From: an uncultured Coriobacteriaceae bacterium
GTDB lineage: Bacteria; Actinomycetota; Coriobacteriia; Coriobacteriales; Atopobiaceae
Length of the DNA stretch: 26,426 bases
NCBI GenBank assembly: GCA_900543875.1
Contig: UQSV01000022.1
Coordinates: 1 to 26,426, forward strand
Direction: 5' to 3'
Part shown: piece after piece, positions 1-8,394 of the stretch
How the letters are laid out: every line of letters begins with the position of its first letter
Position numbering within the stretch: position 1 is the first letter of the stretch
Translations under genes and position numbers: made by a program
Notes under the pieces: model-generated
The model's database searches: none
Told to the model about the DNA's origin: nothing
What the model saw: the letters and a program-made list of their open reading frames with translations, nothing else

Positions 1-977
1 AAGCCTCCCATTCCTCGGACTTTAGTTTTCCGTCCAAGAAATGGGAGGCGGTTCAACGGGAGGTCAGGAACCCCTCTAAACCTGTCGTATAAAACAGCTC
101 CGCGTATCCAACTGCTCTCATCGATCAGATAGACGCTGAAAGCGAGAGCTGAGAGCTGCGGAAGCGTCCTCTTTAAAGCAGCGCTTTCGACTCTGACTCG
201 GAGAAGCAGGACAAAGAAGACAAGGGAGTAAATTACGACGCAGGGGTTAACGTATCGAATCCACCATGTCGGATCTGTTCCCAGAAAACGGAAAGTCAAG
301 ACCTGTAGACAAGTTGTTGCGAGTGGCAAGACTATGGCAAGCGCAGTCAGCATTTTTGTGTTGAACTTGCCTCTAATGGCCTTTTCGAGACGCATAATAC
401 TGCCACCGGCAAGCCATAGAACAATAAGCCACATTACTGAATAGCCATTATTGATGCCAAGTCCATCGAGAGATCCGAGCAGTGAACATGTTGTAAGGCA
501 CAGAAAGGACAGTCTAACAAACTTCTTTGTATCGAGTCGTGAAGCACTCGCGCTGAGTATCGGTGATATAAGCTGGAGCGCCAGGAATGAGTCTAGATAC
601 CAGTACTGTTTACTGAGAACGGGAAACAGCGAGGAGAGAAGTGCCCCTCCCTCTATATCTCCGTGAATATAGCCAATGAGGGCCATGGTCCCTGACCAGA
701 AGATCGCATCGCCCCAGAGAGACAGGGAGCGTTTGTAGTTCGACTGCTTTCCGCAAGAGAGGTATCCGGAGATTAGAGCGAAGAAATATACGGCAATAAT
801 CGAGTAGTTTTCGAGTGCGGCGTAGACGATGTCGTTTCGCGAGCCGAGGGTCCAGTCGAGAACGCCGCCGTGGCCGAGGTTGTGAAGGGTTACAACCATG
901 AGCATGCTGGCGAGCCTTGCCACATCTATTCCATAGTTCCTGGCGTGCTGGTTTGAGTCGGCTGCGCGTCTGTGCAT
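1..977 (-). CDS. Membrane acyltransferase, acyltransferase-3 family (3' end cut by window edge)
   Basis: I translated this frame by hand. It runs from an ATG at 977 to the left edge without a stop, giving 325 codons. Near the N terminus it reads NYGIDVARLASMLMVVTLHN, followed by LGHGG. This is the first helix and catalytic-type His (residue 32) of acyltransferase-3 proteins, which O-acylate surface polysaccharides at the membrane. Further hydrophobic segments follow (FFALISGYLS, VMWLIVLWLAGG, VIYSLVFFVLLL), and the late LAFSVYLIDE matches the family's usual last-helix signature. Most family members have 330-380 residues, so only a short tail should be missing. A GTG at 1004 is an alternative start; the ATG has a weak GGCGGA upstream. 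It points away from the glycosyltransferase at 1296 and fits the polysaccharide locus. The acyl group and acceptor cannot be told. Confidence 0.88.
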   Translation of the reverse strand, partial: MHRRAADSNQHARNYGIDVARLASMLMVVTLHNLGHGGVLDWTLGSRNDIVYAALENYSIIAVYFFALISGYLSCGKQSNYKRSLSLWGDAIFWSGTMALIGYIHGDIEGGALLSSLFPVLSKQYWYLDSFLALQLISPILSASASRLDTKKFVRLSFLCLTTCSLLGSLDGLGINNGYSVMWLIVLWLAGGSIMRLEKAIRGKFNTKMLTALAIVLPLATTCLQVLTFRFLGTDPTWWIRYVNPCVVIYSLVFFVLLLRVRVESAALKRTLPQLSALAFSVYLIDESSWIRGAVLYDRFRGVPDLPLNRLPFLGRKTKVRGMGG

Positions 978-1295
978 GTTCGTACGTCCGCCACATTGGG
1001 CCACGCCCAAGACACGGCTAAATTGGTCGCATTAAAGCTGCGAGTAAGTAATATTAAGAACTGTCGGTCACTTGCTGTCTAGCTTATGTCATGGGGATGA
1101 CGCATGGCTTGGCAAGTGGCCGGCGCTTTCACTATCGAGCTTGAAACTGACGTGGACTTTGTTTGAATGATGATGCGGTAGAGTATGGATTGTCGTGTGT
1201 TCATGTTGGTTTTAACGAAAATGAGCGCTCTGTTCCCTAGTGCTCTCGTGCGCGTCTGGTCTTGATCGCTGCGCTCCTGGACGGAGGAATGTGGA
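978..1295. other. Divergent intergenic region of the polysaccharide locus
   Basis: This 318-base gap separates the minus-strand acyltransferase from the plus-strand glycosyltransferase run, so it should carry both promoters. I see no convincing -35/-10 pair. The only clear element is a GGAGG ribosome binding site at 1283-1287, 8 bases before the ATG at 1296. The rest is lower in GC than the core genes and holds no ORF I would defend. Confidence 0.5.
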
Positions 1296-2453
1296 ATGCC
1301 GAAAGCGAGCGTCATCATACCGGCTTATAATGCGGAGAAATACATCGATGCAACGCTGAACAGCATTTCATCTCAGACTCTTTCAGACTTTGAGGTACTG
1401 GTCGTTGATGATGGCTCGAGCGACTCAACGAAAGAGATAGTTGCCAGACACTGTGCGGTCGACGAGCGTTTTCATTTGTTGGAGCAGCCCAATCTCTATG
1501 CGGGTGTAGCTCGCAACAACGGCATTGAGCATGCGCGTGGGGAATACCTTTATTTTCTTGATGCCGATGATTATATTGAGAGCTCCACTCTGGCTACCTT
1601 GTTCGAGTCTGCTGAGAATTATGGGGCCGATATTGTTGTCGCCCGGTCTGAGGGCTTTGACGCCCAAACGGGAGCGAGAAGCATCATCTCGGGTGCTCTG
1701 AATGGCGTTCCGTTTGACTGCTATGTTCCTCAAGCTTCATATGCTGGCACCTTGTTTTCTAGTTTCATTGGTTGGCCATGGGACAAGCTATATAAAAGAG
1801 ATTTCATTGAAAAGACTGGCCTCAGGTTTCAAGGGTTAAGGACAACCAACGATGCCTATTTCGTGTTTGGAGCCCTTGCTCTGGCAAAAGGGATTGCTTG
1901 CATTGACAGAGTGCTGTTCCATCACAGGACCAACAACCCCCAATCCCTTGAGGGTACACGTTCGAGAAGCTGGGACAACGCTATCGTTGCTATCCGCGCC
2001 ATAGGCGAACTGCTCAATTCTTCTGATCAAGGTCGCCTCTGCCTTAATTCATACGCAAACTGGGTGTTGGACTATACGTTTTGGGCGATTGGCTCGCTAC
2101 CGTCTGATGAAGCCGATGCCTACTTAAAGGCCGTCGAAGCGATCATAAGGGAGCTTCCTGCCGACAACGCGGTTTACACCGGCATTTTGGAACGTGAGCT
2201 GCGCTCGAATGCCTGCATGAATAGGGCAAAGTCATTGCATGGTCTTCTCGCCGTCATCCAATGTTTGGATGGAGAGAACCAGCAAACTAGACACCTCGTT
2301 GAGTCTCAGAGGGCCCAAATTGAAGACCTGCAGCATCTTCTTGATGAAGCTAACGAGAGCGTAAAGAGTGTGTATCGCTCACATTCCTATAGGGTCGGCA
2401 ATGTGCTCATGAAGCCGCTTGGAGTTTTGAAGAGACTCGTCACTGAGCAATGA
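1296..2453 (+). CDS. Family 2 glycosyltransferase with C-terminal coiled coil
   Basis: This 385-residue enzyme has a GT-A fold N terminus: VIIPAYNAE at residues 6-14, VDDGSSD at 37-43 and the metal/nucleotide-sugar motif DADD at 89-92. It should transfer a sugar from an NDP-sugar to a growing surface polysaccharide or lipid-linked intermediate on the cytoplasmic face. FIGWPWDKLYKR in the middle recurs in the glycosyltransferase at 8394-9587. The C terminus has a predicted coiled coil (LVESQRAQIEDLQHLLDEAN) and then SHSYRVGN, a short basic, helical tail seen in many actinobacterial rhamnan or capsule glycosyltransferases. The start is set by GGAGG 8 bases upstream. It is the first gene of the plus-strand run; ugd begins 18 bases after its stop. 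Donor and acceptor are unknown. Confidence 0.9.
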   Translation: MPKASVIIPAYNAEKYIDATLNSISSQTLSDFEVLVVDDGSSDSTKEIVARHCAVDERFHLLEQPNLYAGVARNNGIEHARGEYLYFLDADDYIESSTLATLFESAENYGADIVVARSEGFDAQTGARSIISGALNGVPFDCYVPQASYAGTLFSSFIGWPWDKLYKRDFIEKTGLRFQGLRTTNDAYFVFGALALAKGIACIDRVLFHHRTNNPQSLEGTRSRSWDNAIVAIRAIGELLNSSDQGRLCLNSYANWVLDYTFWAIGSLPSDEADAYLKAVEAIIRELPADNAVYTGILERELRSNACMNRAKSLHGLLAVIQCLDGENQQTRHLVESQRAQIEDLQHLLDEANESVKSVYRSHSYRVGNVLMKPLGVLKRLVTEQ

Positions 2454-2471
2454 GGACTATAGGTTGAAGCT

Positions 2472-3722
2472 ATGTCCCGTAGTGAAGCGAATGGCGGTTA
2501 TTTAATGGTAAGCAGCAATCCTCACTTTACGGTTGTTGGAACTGGATACGTTGGCCTATCTCTTTCCTGTCTCCTATCGAAGGTAGGGGAGGTTCGGGCA
2601 CTCGACATCGTCCCCAGCAAGGTCGAAGCCATCAATGCTGGCAAGTCGCCGATTGGCGATGCAAAGATCGAGGCCATGCTCGCCGGGGGTGTGCCCACTC
2701 TTGAGGCAACGCTCGATTCCGACTATGCGTACGAGAACCCCGACTATGTCGTCATCGCTACGCCTACCAACTATGACCCCGACAAGAACACGTTTGACAC
2801 CAGCTCCATTGAGTCGGTGCTTGATGAGCTCGCAAAGAGAGGCTCTCGGGCGGTAGTGGTTATCAAGTCGACCATTCCCGTTGGCTATACGGAGCGTGTC
2901 TCTGACCTTTACCCCAACCTGCGAATCTTGTTCTCGCCCGAGTTTCTGAGGGAGGGTCATGCACTTGCGGATAACCTGCGCCCTTCAAGGATTGTGGTTG
3001 GCATCCCCTCTGCAAATTCTGCTGGGGACGATCCCTCCGAAGCCGCAAAGACGTTTGCGGAGGCTCTCAGGTCTGGAGCTGATGAGGACGTCAGGGAGTC
3101 GGTCCCCGTTTTGATCATGGGCTCGACGGAAGCCGAGGCCATCAAACTCTTCTCGAACACGTACCTCGCCATGCGCGTTTCCTACTTCAACGAGCTTGAT
3201 ACTTATGCGGCCTCCAACGGCCTGGACGCCTCGAAGATCATCAAGGGCGTTTCGCTTGACCCCCGTATTGGCGACTTCTACAACAACCCAAGCTTTGGTT
3301 ATGGCGGGTACTGTCTTCCTAAGGATTCGAAGCAGTTGCTGGCTAACTTTGGCGATGTCCCTCAGAACCTTGTGCGTGCCACGGTCGAAGCGAATGATAC
3401 CCGCAAGGATTTCATCGCTGCTTGCGTTCTTGAGAAATGTCCCAAGCGAGTTGGTATCTATCGTCTTGTTATGAAGAGCGGCAGCGACAACTTCCGAGAG
3501 AGTTCGATCCAGGGCATTATCGACAGGCTCAAGGCAGCCGGGGTGGATATGCTCATTTATGAGCCTCGTTGTGCGGGGGAGTCGTTCGCCGGCGTTCCGA
3601 CTACGGAATCGTTGAACGAACTCAAGTCTTCCTGCGACTTGATTCTCGCCAATAGGATGGCTTCCGAGCTTGTTGATGTCGAGGACAAGGTGTTTACGAG
3701 AGACCTCTGGGAAAGGGATTAG
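2472..3722 (+). CDS. ugd: UDP-glucose 6-dehydrogenase
   Basis: It oxidises UDP-glucose to UDP-glucuronate with two NAD+, supplying an acidic sugar donor for polysaccharide synthesis. The N-terminal Rossmann motif is GTGYVGLS, followed by VVIATPTNYDP, VIKSTIPVGYT, FSPEFLREG and the catalytic segment YGGYCLPKDSKQLL with the nucleophile Cys281. YRLVMKSGSDNFRESSIQGI and VFTRDLW near the C terminus closely follow the short E. coli/Klebsiella-type Ugd (about 390 residues). The 416-residue length includes a possibly false N-terminal stretch: an internal ATG at 2505 (MVSSNPHFTVVGTGYVG) gives 405 residues and a more typical beginning. Neither start has a strong ribosome binding site. It lies between a glycosyltransferase and rmlB in one apparent operon. 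Confidence 0.95.
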   Translation: MSRSEANGGYLMVSSNPHFTVVGTGYVGLSLSCLLSKVGEVRALDIVPSKVEAINAGKSPIGDAKIEAMLAGGVPTLEATLDSDYAYENPDYVVIATPTNYDPDKNTFDTSSIESVLDELAKRGSRAVVVIKSTIPVGYTERVSDLYPNLRILFSPEFLREGHALADNLRPSRIVVGIPSANSAGDDPSEAAKTFAEALRSGADEDVRESVPVLIMGSTEAEAIKLFSNTYLAMRVSYFNELDTYAASNGLDASKIIKGVSLDPRIGDFYNNPSFGYGGYCLPKDSKQLLANFGDVPQNLVRATVEANDTRKDFIAACVLEKCPKRVGIYRLVMKSGSDNFRESSIQGIIDRLKAAGVDMLIYEPRCAGESFAGVPTTESLNELKSSCDLILANRMASELVDVEDKVFTRDLWERD

Positions 3723-3732
3723 CCGAATCTTT

Positions 3733-4752
3733 ATGGCAGAGACCTTCGAGCCAAGGAACATCATCGTCACGGGCGGCTGTGGCTTCATCGGCAGCAACTT
3801 CGTGCACTACGTGGTCAACAACCACCCCGAGGTCCACGTGACCGTCCTCGACAAGCTCACCTACGCCGGAAACCCCGCCAACATCGCCGGGCTGCCGTCC
3901 GACCGCGTGGAGCTCGTCGTGGGCGACGTCTGCGACGCGGCGCTGCTCGACGAGCTCGTGCCCGGCCACGACGCCATCGTGCACTACGCCGCCGAGAGCC
4001 ACAACGACAACTCCATCGCAGACCCCGAGCCGTTCCTGCGCACCAACGTGGAGGGCACCTTCAGGCTGCTGGAGGCCGTGAGGAAGTACGGCATCCGCTA
4101 CCACCACGTCTCGACCGACGAGGTCTACGGCGACCTGGCCCTCGACGACCCGGCGCGCTTCACCGAGGAGACGCCCTACCACCCGAGCAGCCCGTACTCG
4201 AGCACCAAGGCCAGCTCCGACATGCTCGTGCGCGCCTGGACCCGCACCTACGGCCTCGGGACCACCATCTCCAACTGTTCCAACAACTACGGCCCCTACC
4301 AGCACGTGGAGAAGTTCATCCCCAGGCAGATCACCAACATCATCGACGGCGTGCGCCCGAAGCTCTACGGCACGGGCGAGAACGTGCGCGACTGGATCCA
4401 CACCGAGGACCACAGCTCGGCCGTCTGGGACATCCTCACGAGGGGCCGCATGGGGGAGACCTACCTCATCGGCGCCGACGGCGAGAGGGACAACGTCACC
4501 GTCCTGCGCATGATCCTCGAGGCCATGGGGAGGGACCCCGAGGACTTCGACCGGGTGGCCGACCGCCCGGGCCACGACCGCCGCTACGCCATCGACTCCA
4601 CCAAGCTGCGCCGCGAGCTGGGCTGGGAGCCCAGGCACACCGACTTCGCCGAGAGCCTCAAGGCAACCATCGACTGGTACGTGGCCAACGAGGCCTGGTG
4701 GCGCCCGGCCAAGGAGGCCACTGAGGCGCGCTACAGAGCACAGGGATTTTGA
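3733..4752 (+). CDS. rmlB: dTDP-glucose 4,6-dehydratase
   Basis: It converts dTDP-glucose to dTDP-4-keto-6-deoxyglucose, the second step towards dTDP-rhamnose and other deoxysugars. It is a 339-residue extended short-chain dehydrogenase: GGCGFIG at residues 14-20 binds NAD, STDEVYG contains Thr128-Asp129-Glu130 of the dehydratase active site, and Tyr155-x3-Lys159 is the catalytic pair. NNYGPYQHVEKFIP and DWIHTEDH are family-typical. The frame is open from 3670 inside ugd, but the native start is the ATG at 3733, 10 bases after the ugd stop. Third codon positions are almost all G or C, unlike ugd before and the glycosyltransferase after it, so this gene looks like a separate compositional block. 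rmlA, rmlC and rmlD are not in the window. Confidence 0.95.
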   Translation: MAETFEPRNIIVTGGCGFIGSNFVHYVVNNHPEVHVTVLDKLTYAGNPANIAGLPSDRVELVVGDVCDAALLDELVPGHDAIVHYAAESHNDNSIADPEPFLRTNVEGTFRLLEAVRKYGIRYHHVSTDEVYGDLALDDPARFTEETPYHPSSPYSSTKASSDMLVRAWTRTYGLGTTISNCSNNYGPYQHVEKFIPRQITNIIDGVRPKLYGTGENVRDWIHTEDHSSAVWDILTRGRMGETYLIGADGERDNVTVLRMILEAMGRDPEDFDRVADRPGHDRRYAIDSTKLRRELGWEPRHTDFAESLKATIDWYVANEAWWRPAKEATEARYRAQGF

Positions 4753-4835
4753 TGTACTTTAATGGGCGCAATCAATTGCGGAGTTCCATCTTCCGTTCTG
4801 GCTTAAACGAATGTTCATGAGGTGGGTGGTATTCG

Positions 4836-5966
4836 ATGGACCGAAGCAAAATGACGGATATTTATGTTGTTGTTCCGATGTATAACTCAGCTGCTTATAT
4901 ACTTAGCCTGTTTGAGTCATTGGAAGCCCAGTCAATTGCAAATGAGCTTTGCGTTGTGGCGGTTGACGATGGTTCCAGCGACGAGACATTAGCAAGAGCT
5001 GAACAGTATGTCCCCAAGTCGTACTCGATGGTTGTACTGAAGAAAGAGCATAGCGGGTTATCAGATACTCGAAATTACGCAATAGATTGGATACTTGCCA
5101 GCATTTCTAGCGAGGATGTCCAGCGTTCGTATGTCATGTATTTGGATTCAGACGATGGACTCGAGCCCAATGCCCTAGAGGCTCTTAAAAGCTGTTCCAT
5201 AGAAAATGATGCTGATGTCGTCTTTTTCTCGGCTTCTCTTAGGTATGAGACCGAGGAAGCCAAGAGACTGTTTGGCGAGCGCTATGATCATTACTATGAA
5301 CGCAATGAAAGGTATGTTGGTTCATACTCTGGCCCGAACTATCTCCTCTCGACGGTTCGTGCCGGTGACTTTAAGTCTTCGGCGGCGATGCAGTTTACGC
5401 GTCTTTCTCACATCGCAAATAATAAGCTGCGATTTCTTTCGGGAATTCTGCATGAAGACAACTTGTATACGTTGACGTCGACGTGTCTTGCGCATCGTGT
5501 TGCGTACTTGGATAAAGAGCTATATGTCCGTAGCATTCACGCCGATTCGATAATGACAAAGCCTGCTAGCTGGAAAAATGCGTTCGGCTATTTTAAGAGC
5601 GCCCTTGCTGCGTGGAGCCTGCTTAGTGGTGGCAGCGTGACATTGAGCTCTGAACAACTCGAAGCGTATGAAACACTGGTTGATGGATGGCTGGAGGCGG
5701 CGACTGATTATTGCTGCGCTTTGGGAGATGAAGAGGTGAATGAGCTTCTAGGCTCTCTGTCAAATTGTGAGCGCGCTGTATTTTCGTCAACGGTCCAGAA
5801 TCGAGTAAGAGCGCGCGATGAACGCGTTCAGAGCGTTGCGAAGACCAGGGACGAGGCCTTTTCTCAAGCTGAGCAATCGATTAGATCTCAGTTTGAGTGC
5901 AGTACATCATGGCGCGTCGGCCGAGTGGTGACGGCTCTTCCTAGAAGACTATTTCATAGGCGATGA
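4836..5966 (+). CDS. Family 2 glycosyltransferase
   Basis: The 376-residue protein begins with DIYVVVPMYN, then VDDGSSDE at residues 43-50, SGLSDTRNYA and YLDSDD at 102-107, the nucleotide-sugar and metal site of GT2 enzymes. The region around ILHEDNLYTLTSTCLAHRV resembles the acceptor side of capsule and teichoic glycosyltransferases. The C terminus, STSWRVGRVVTALPRRLF, shares the S-x-S-aromatic-R-V-G tail of the 1296-2453 protein. GAGGTGGG at 4819-4826 lies about 10 bases before the ATG at 4836; an ATG at 4851 is possible. AT-rich codon use returns here after rmlB. It probably adds one sugar to the same glycan; the donor is unknown. Confidence 0.88.
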   Translation: MDRSKMTDIYVVVPMYNSAAYILSLFESLEAQSIANELCVVAVDDGSSDETLARAEQYVPKSYSMVVLKKEHSGLSDTRNYAIDWILASISSEDVQRSYVMYLDSDDGLEPNALEALKSCSIENDADVVFFSASLRYETEEAKRLFGERYDHYYERNERYVGSYSGPNYLLSTVRAGDFKSSAAMQFTRLSHIANNKLRFLSGILHEDNLYTLTSTCLAHRVAYLDKELYVRSIHADSIMTKPASWKNAFGYFKSALAAWSLLSGGSVTLSSEQLEAYETLVDGWLEAATDYCCALGDEEVNELLGSLSNCERAVFSSTVQNRVRARDERVQSVAKTRDEAFSQAEQSIRSQFECSTSWRVGRVVTALPRRLFHRR

Positions 5967-6160
5967 CGGGCGACCATTAAAGGCGACAAGCTTATCCCTG
6001 GCGAAGTTGCTTGGTGGTAGATACGGCAATCGTGTCTTCGAGCCTCGCATCAAAGATAGGGATTTGTTTGCGCTTGCCATAATTTTGACATTATAGGGGC
6101 GGTGCTTATGGCGTCCTTCCCCAGCCCCGAGAATTAGTGATAGAGGATTGGACCATCGAT
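5967..6160 (+). other. Gap with a coding-like 40-codon remnant
   Basis: Between the glycosyltransferase stop and the acyltransferase start there is a frame, shifted relative to the glycosyltransferase, that reads GRPLKATSLSLAKLLGGRYG and continues to IILTL before a TAG near 6094. It has no start codon of its own and I do not recognise it. It may be a gene remnant or chance. An AT-rich patch around 6080-6095 could be promoter-like, but I cannot assign boxes. Confidence 0.25.
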
Positions 6161-7183
6161 ATGGCCTCTAAGAGAGTTCAGTACTTTGACATGCTAAATG
6201 TTGCCGCGTGCATCTCCGTGGTTGCACTCCACTGCAATCAGATGGTTCATACGTGGCAGCCTGGCGGTAACTGGTTGTTTGCCCTTGCCATCGAGGTTCT
6301 ATTCTATTGGGCCGTGCCCATCTTCTTTATGCTTACAGGCGCAACGTTGATGGAATACCGAAACAGGTATGACACCAAGACATTCCTTAGAAAGCGCTTC
6401 GAGAGAACCGTCATACCTTTTGTTGCCTGGAGCCTAATCCTCTATCAATTTGTATCCGTCCCCCTTGAGGGGGCGTACCTGGGACCGAGGAGCTTCGTCA
6501 ACATGCTGCTTAATTGCCAAATTGAGCAGGTGTATTGGTTCTTCTTCCCCTTGTTCTCTATCTATCTTTCCATGCCATTGCTCTCACGACTTGCCAAGAA
6601 CGAAGACACGATCTTGTATGCGGTTCTTGTTTCGTTTGTGCTTGCGAGTGTGATGCCTTATCTCTGCCAGGCGCTCGGAATTCAATGGAGTGGCTCTCTT
6701 TCGATTTCCGCGTTCAGCGGCATGCTGCTCTACGTAGGACTGGGCTACTTGCTCTCAAAGCGCGATCTTTCGGCGGGCCAGAGGAAGATTGTCTATGTTC
6801 TTGGAATTGCAAGCATGGTGTTCAGATATGCCTATACGGCCTACTTCTCCGGCCGTATAGGTGCGGTTGATAGGCTGCTCTTTAGCTATTCGGCCTTTCC
6901 CGCTGTGTTTCAGGGCATCGCCGTATTCGTTTTGTTCAAGAGCCTTGACAGGATTAAATTGGGGGAAAGGGCGCAGCGTACGCTGTCGGTACTCTCTTCC
7001 TGCAGCTTTGGAGTCTACCTTATTCACAAGCCCATTCTTGATCGCGTCGTAATGGGCCTATTTGGTGTCCCTATGCAGTCCGTGCTTTTGCGTACCCTGG
7101 GCGTATTGGTGCTTTACCTGGTTTGTGTGGCGCTCGTCTACGTTATGAGGAAGCTGCCTGTTATACAGAGGCTTGTTCCTTAG
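6161..7183 (+). CDS. Membrane acyltransferase, acyltransferase-3 family
   Basis: A multi-pass membrane protein of 340 residues. KRVQYFDMLNVAACISVVAL followed by HCN carries the conserved His of the first helix. VPIFFMLTGATLMEY then an Arg-rich stretch (LRKRFERTVIPF) is the family's second conserved block, and SSCSFGVYLIHKP is the typical last-helix signature. Such proteins O-acylate exported polysaccharides. The frame is open from a GTG at 6137, but the ATG at 6161 gives the normal family N terminus. GAGG at 6143-6146 is somewhat far from it, so the start is not certain. It is the last gene of the plus-strand run and meets the minus-strand glycosyltransferases head-on at a terminator. It belongs to the same family as the 1-977 protein. 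Confidence 0.9.
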   Translation: MASKRVQYFDMLNVAACISVVALHCNQMVHTWQPGGNWLFALAIEVLFYWAVPIFFMLTGATLMEYRNRYDTKTFLRKRFERTVIPFVAWSLILYQFVSVPLEGAYLGPRSFVNMLLNCQIEQVYWFFFPLFSIYLSMPLLSRLAKNEDTILYAVLVSFVLASVMPYLCQALGIQWSGSLSISAFSGMLLYVGLGYLLSKRDLSAGQRKIVYVLGIASMVFRYAYTAYFSGRIGAVDRLLFSYSAFPAVFQGIAVFVLFKSLDRIKLGERAQRTLSVLSSCSFGVYLIHKPILDRVVMGLFGVPMQSVLLRTLGVLVLYLVCVALVYVMRKLPVIQRLVP

Positions 7184-7211
7184 CTAAGGTGCTGTCCTGT
7201 AATATTTGTTG

Positions 7212-7255
7212 AAAACAAAGGCGCCTTGCGCATCCATCGGGAAGCGCAAGGCGCC
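7212..7255 (-). terminator. Rho-independent terminator of the minus-strand glycosyltransferase pair
   Basis: A perfect 12-bp stem, GGCGCCTTGCGC at 7220-7231 with GCGCAAGGCGCC at 7244-7255, has a 12-base loop. On the minus strand the stem is followed by CTTTGTTTTC, a U-rich tract. It ends the 9587-7279 transcription unit. It may also stop the converging plus-strand run, though that side lacks a clear T run. Confidence 0.85.
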
Positions 7256-7278
7256 AAATGTTAGAAAGCGCGCTTGTG

Positions 7279-8394
7279 TTAGTGCGCAAGGTGCTTAAAC
7301 GTGCGCCTCATTGCGGAGCCAATGCCCTCGTTGCGAGCGTAGAAGGCGAATAGCGAGGCGCCACCCCTCTCACGAGCCTCTGCAAGGCCCTTTTCGAACG
7401 CGTCGCGCTTCCTGCGCTCTTCAAGGTACTTGTTTGGATCTGCAACGATGGCTTTAAGCTCGCTGAGCTCATCGGGCCAGAACAGCTTCTCATCGATAAG
7501 CCCCTTGTCGAATGCCTCTGCATACTCTGAGGAGTAGCGCTTGAGGAAATCGAGCTGATAGTCATCTGCAAGGCGGCTAAAGGCAAACATGCAGTTATGC
7601 GTCTTCTTGTATTCAAAGATGCCGATGAAGCGCTTGTAGAGATCGGGGTGAGACTCTAGCCACGACTCAATCCACTTGTACTCGTCAAGCATGACAAAGA
7701 CCTTGTTGGGCTGATTGATCGAGGAAGCGGCGTTATCAACTCTGTAGCAGTAGAAGGGCTTGTCGATGATCGCAATCTTGGTTGCGTAGCAGTAGGTCTG
7801 GAACCAGAAGCCATTGTCCTGGAAGCCAGCCCCCGGGCTCTCGTTAAAACGAATCTGATTGTCGCGGATGAACGTGGTCTTGTAGATTCCCGTCCAGTTC
7901 TCCATGCGGATATTGAAGAGGTCGAGATTCTCCTGCGGATTGAGCGTGGCGTCGTAGTACTCGGGCCTGGGGGCGATCTTCTCCTCCTGCAGGTGCCTTA
8001 GGCCCTCGGGACCGGTGGTGGTCATTCGACAGTAATTCGAGCGGACGAAATCAAGGTCGTCGTGTTTTGCTCTGTTGTAGAGCGTCTCGAACATGTCGGC
8101 CGTGATGCAATCATCGGGCTCGAGAATGCCGATATACTCGCCCGTAGCGGCCTTTATGCCCTCGTTCATTGCGTGGCCGTAGCCACCGTTGGGATTGTCG
8201 AGAATGACGATGCGCTCGTCTTTCTCGGCATACTCCTTCATGGTTTGGAGGGACGTGTCCTTGGAACCGTCATTGACGCAAACAATCTCAATGTTCTTGA
8301 GGGTTTGGTTAACAACGCTGTCGAGGGCCTCTCTCAGGTACGGCTCGGCGTTATAGATGGGCATGACAACCGATACTACTGGCTGATTGCTCAT
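7279..8394 (-). CDS. Family 2 glycosyltransferase (EPDD variant)
   Basis: A 371-residue GT2 enzyme: VSVVMPIYNAE at residues 7-17, VNDGSKD at 40-46, GGYGHAMNEGI at 70-80, then GILEPDD where most relatives have DxDD. Glu92-Pro-Asp94-Asp95 is a known variant in CpsIaJ-like and other capsule glycosyltransferases and still offers acidic metal ligands. NWTGIYKTTFIRDNQIRFNE and FQDNGFWFQTY form the acceptor half. Its ATG overlaps the stop of the upstream gene by one base (TAATG at 8396-8392), so the two are probably translationally coupled. A strong terminator follows. It presumably adds one sugar to the polysaccharide of this locus; the donor is unknown. Confidence 0.9.
   Translation of the reverse strand: MSNQPVVSVVMPIYNAEPYLREALDSVVNQTLKNIEIVCVNDGSKDTSLQTMKEYAEKDERIVILDNPNGGYGHAMNEGIKAATGEYIGILEPDDCITADMFETLYNRAKHDDLDFVRSNYCRMTTTGPEGLRHLQEEKIAPRPEYYDATLNPQENLDLFNIRMENWTGIYKTTFIRDNQIRFNESPGAGFQDNGFWFQTYCYATKIAIIDKPFYCYRVDNAASSINQPNKVFVMLDEYKWIESWLESHPDLYKRFIGIFEYKKTHNCMFAFSRLADDYQLDFLKRYSSEYAEAFDKGLIDEKLFWPDELSELKAIVADPNKYLEERRKRDAFEKGLAEARERGGASLFAFYARNEGIGSAMRRTFKHLAH

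Noticed and set aside
3..49. Hairpin GCCTCCCAT...ATGGGAGGC as a terminator
   Set aside because: It falls inside the acyltransferase frame, the loop is long and no T run follows on the minus strand.
3694..4638. Long minus-strand frame (314 codons) across rmlB
   Set aside because: It is a Val/Gly/Ala/His-rich shadow produced by the GC-rich third positions of rmlB; no domain is visible.
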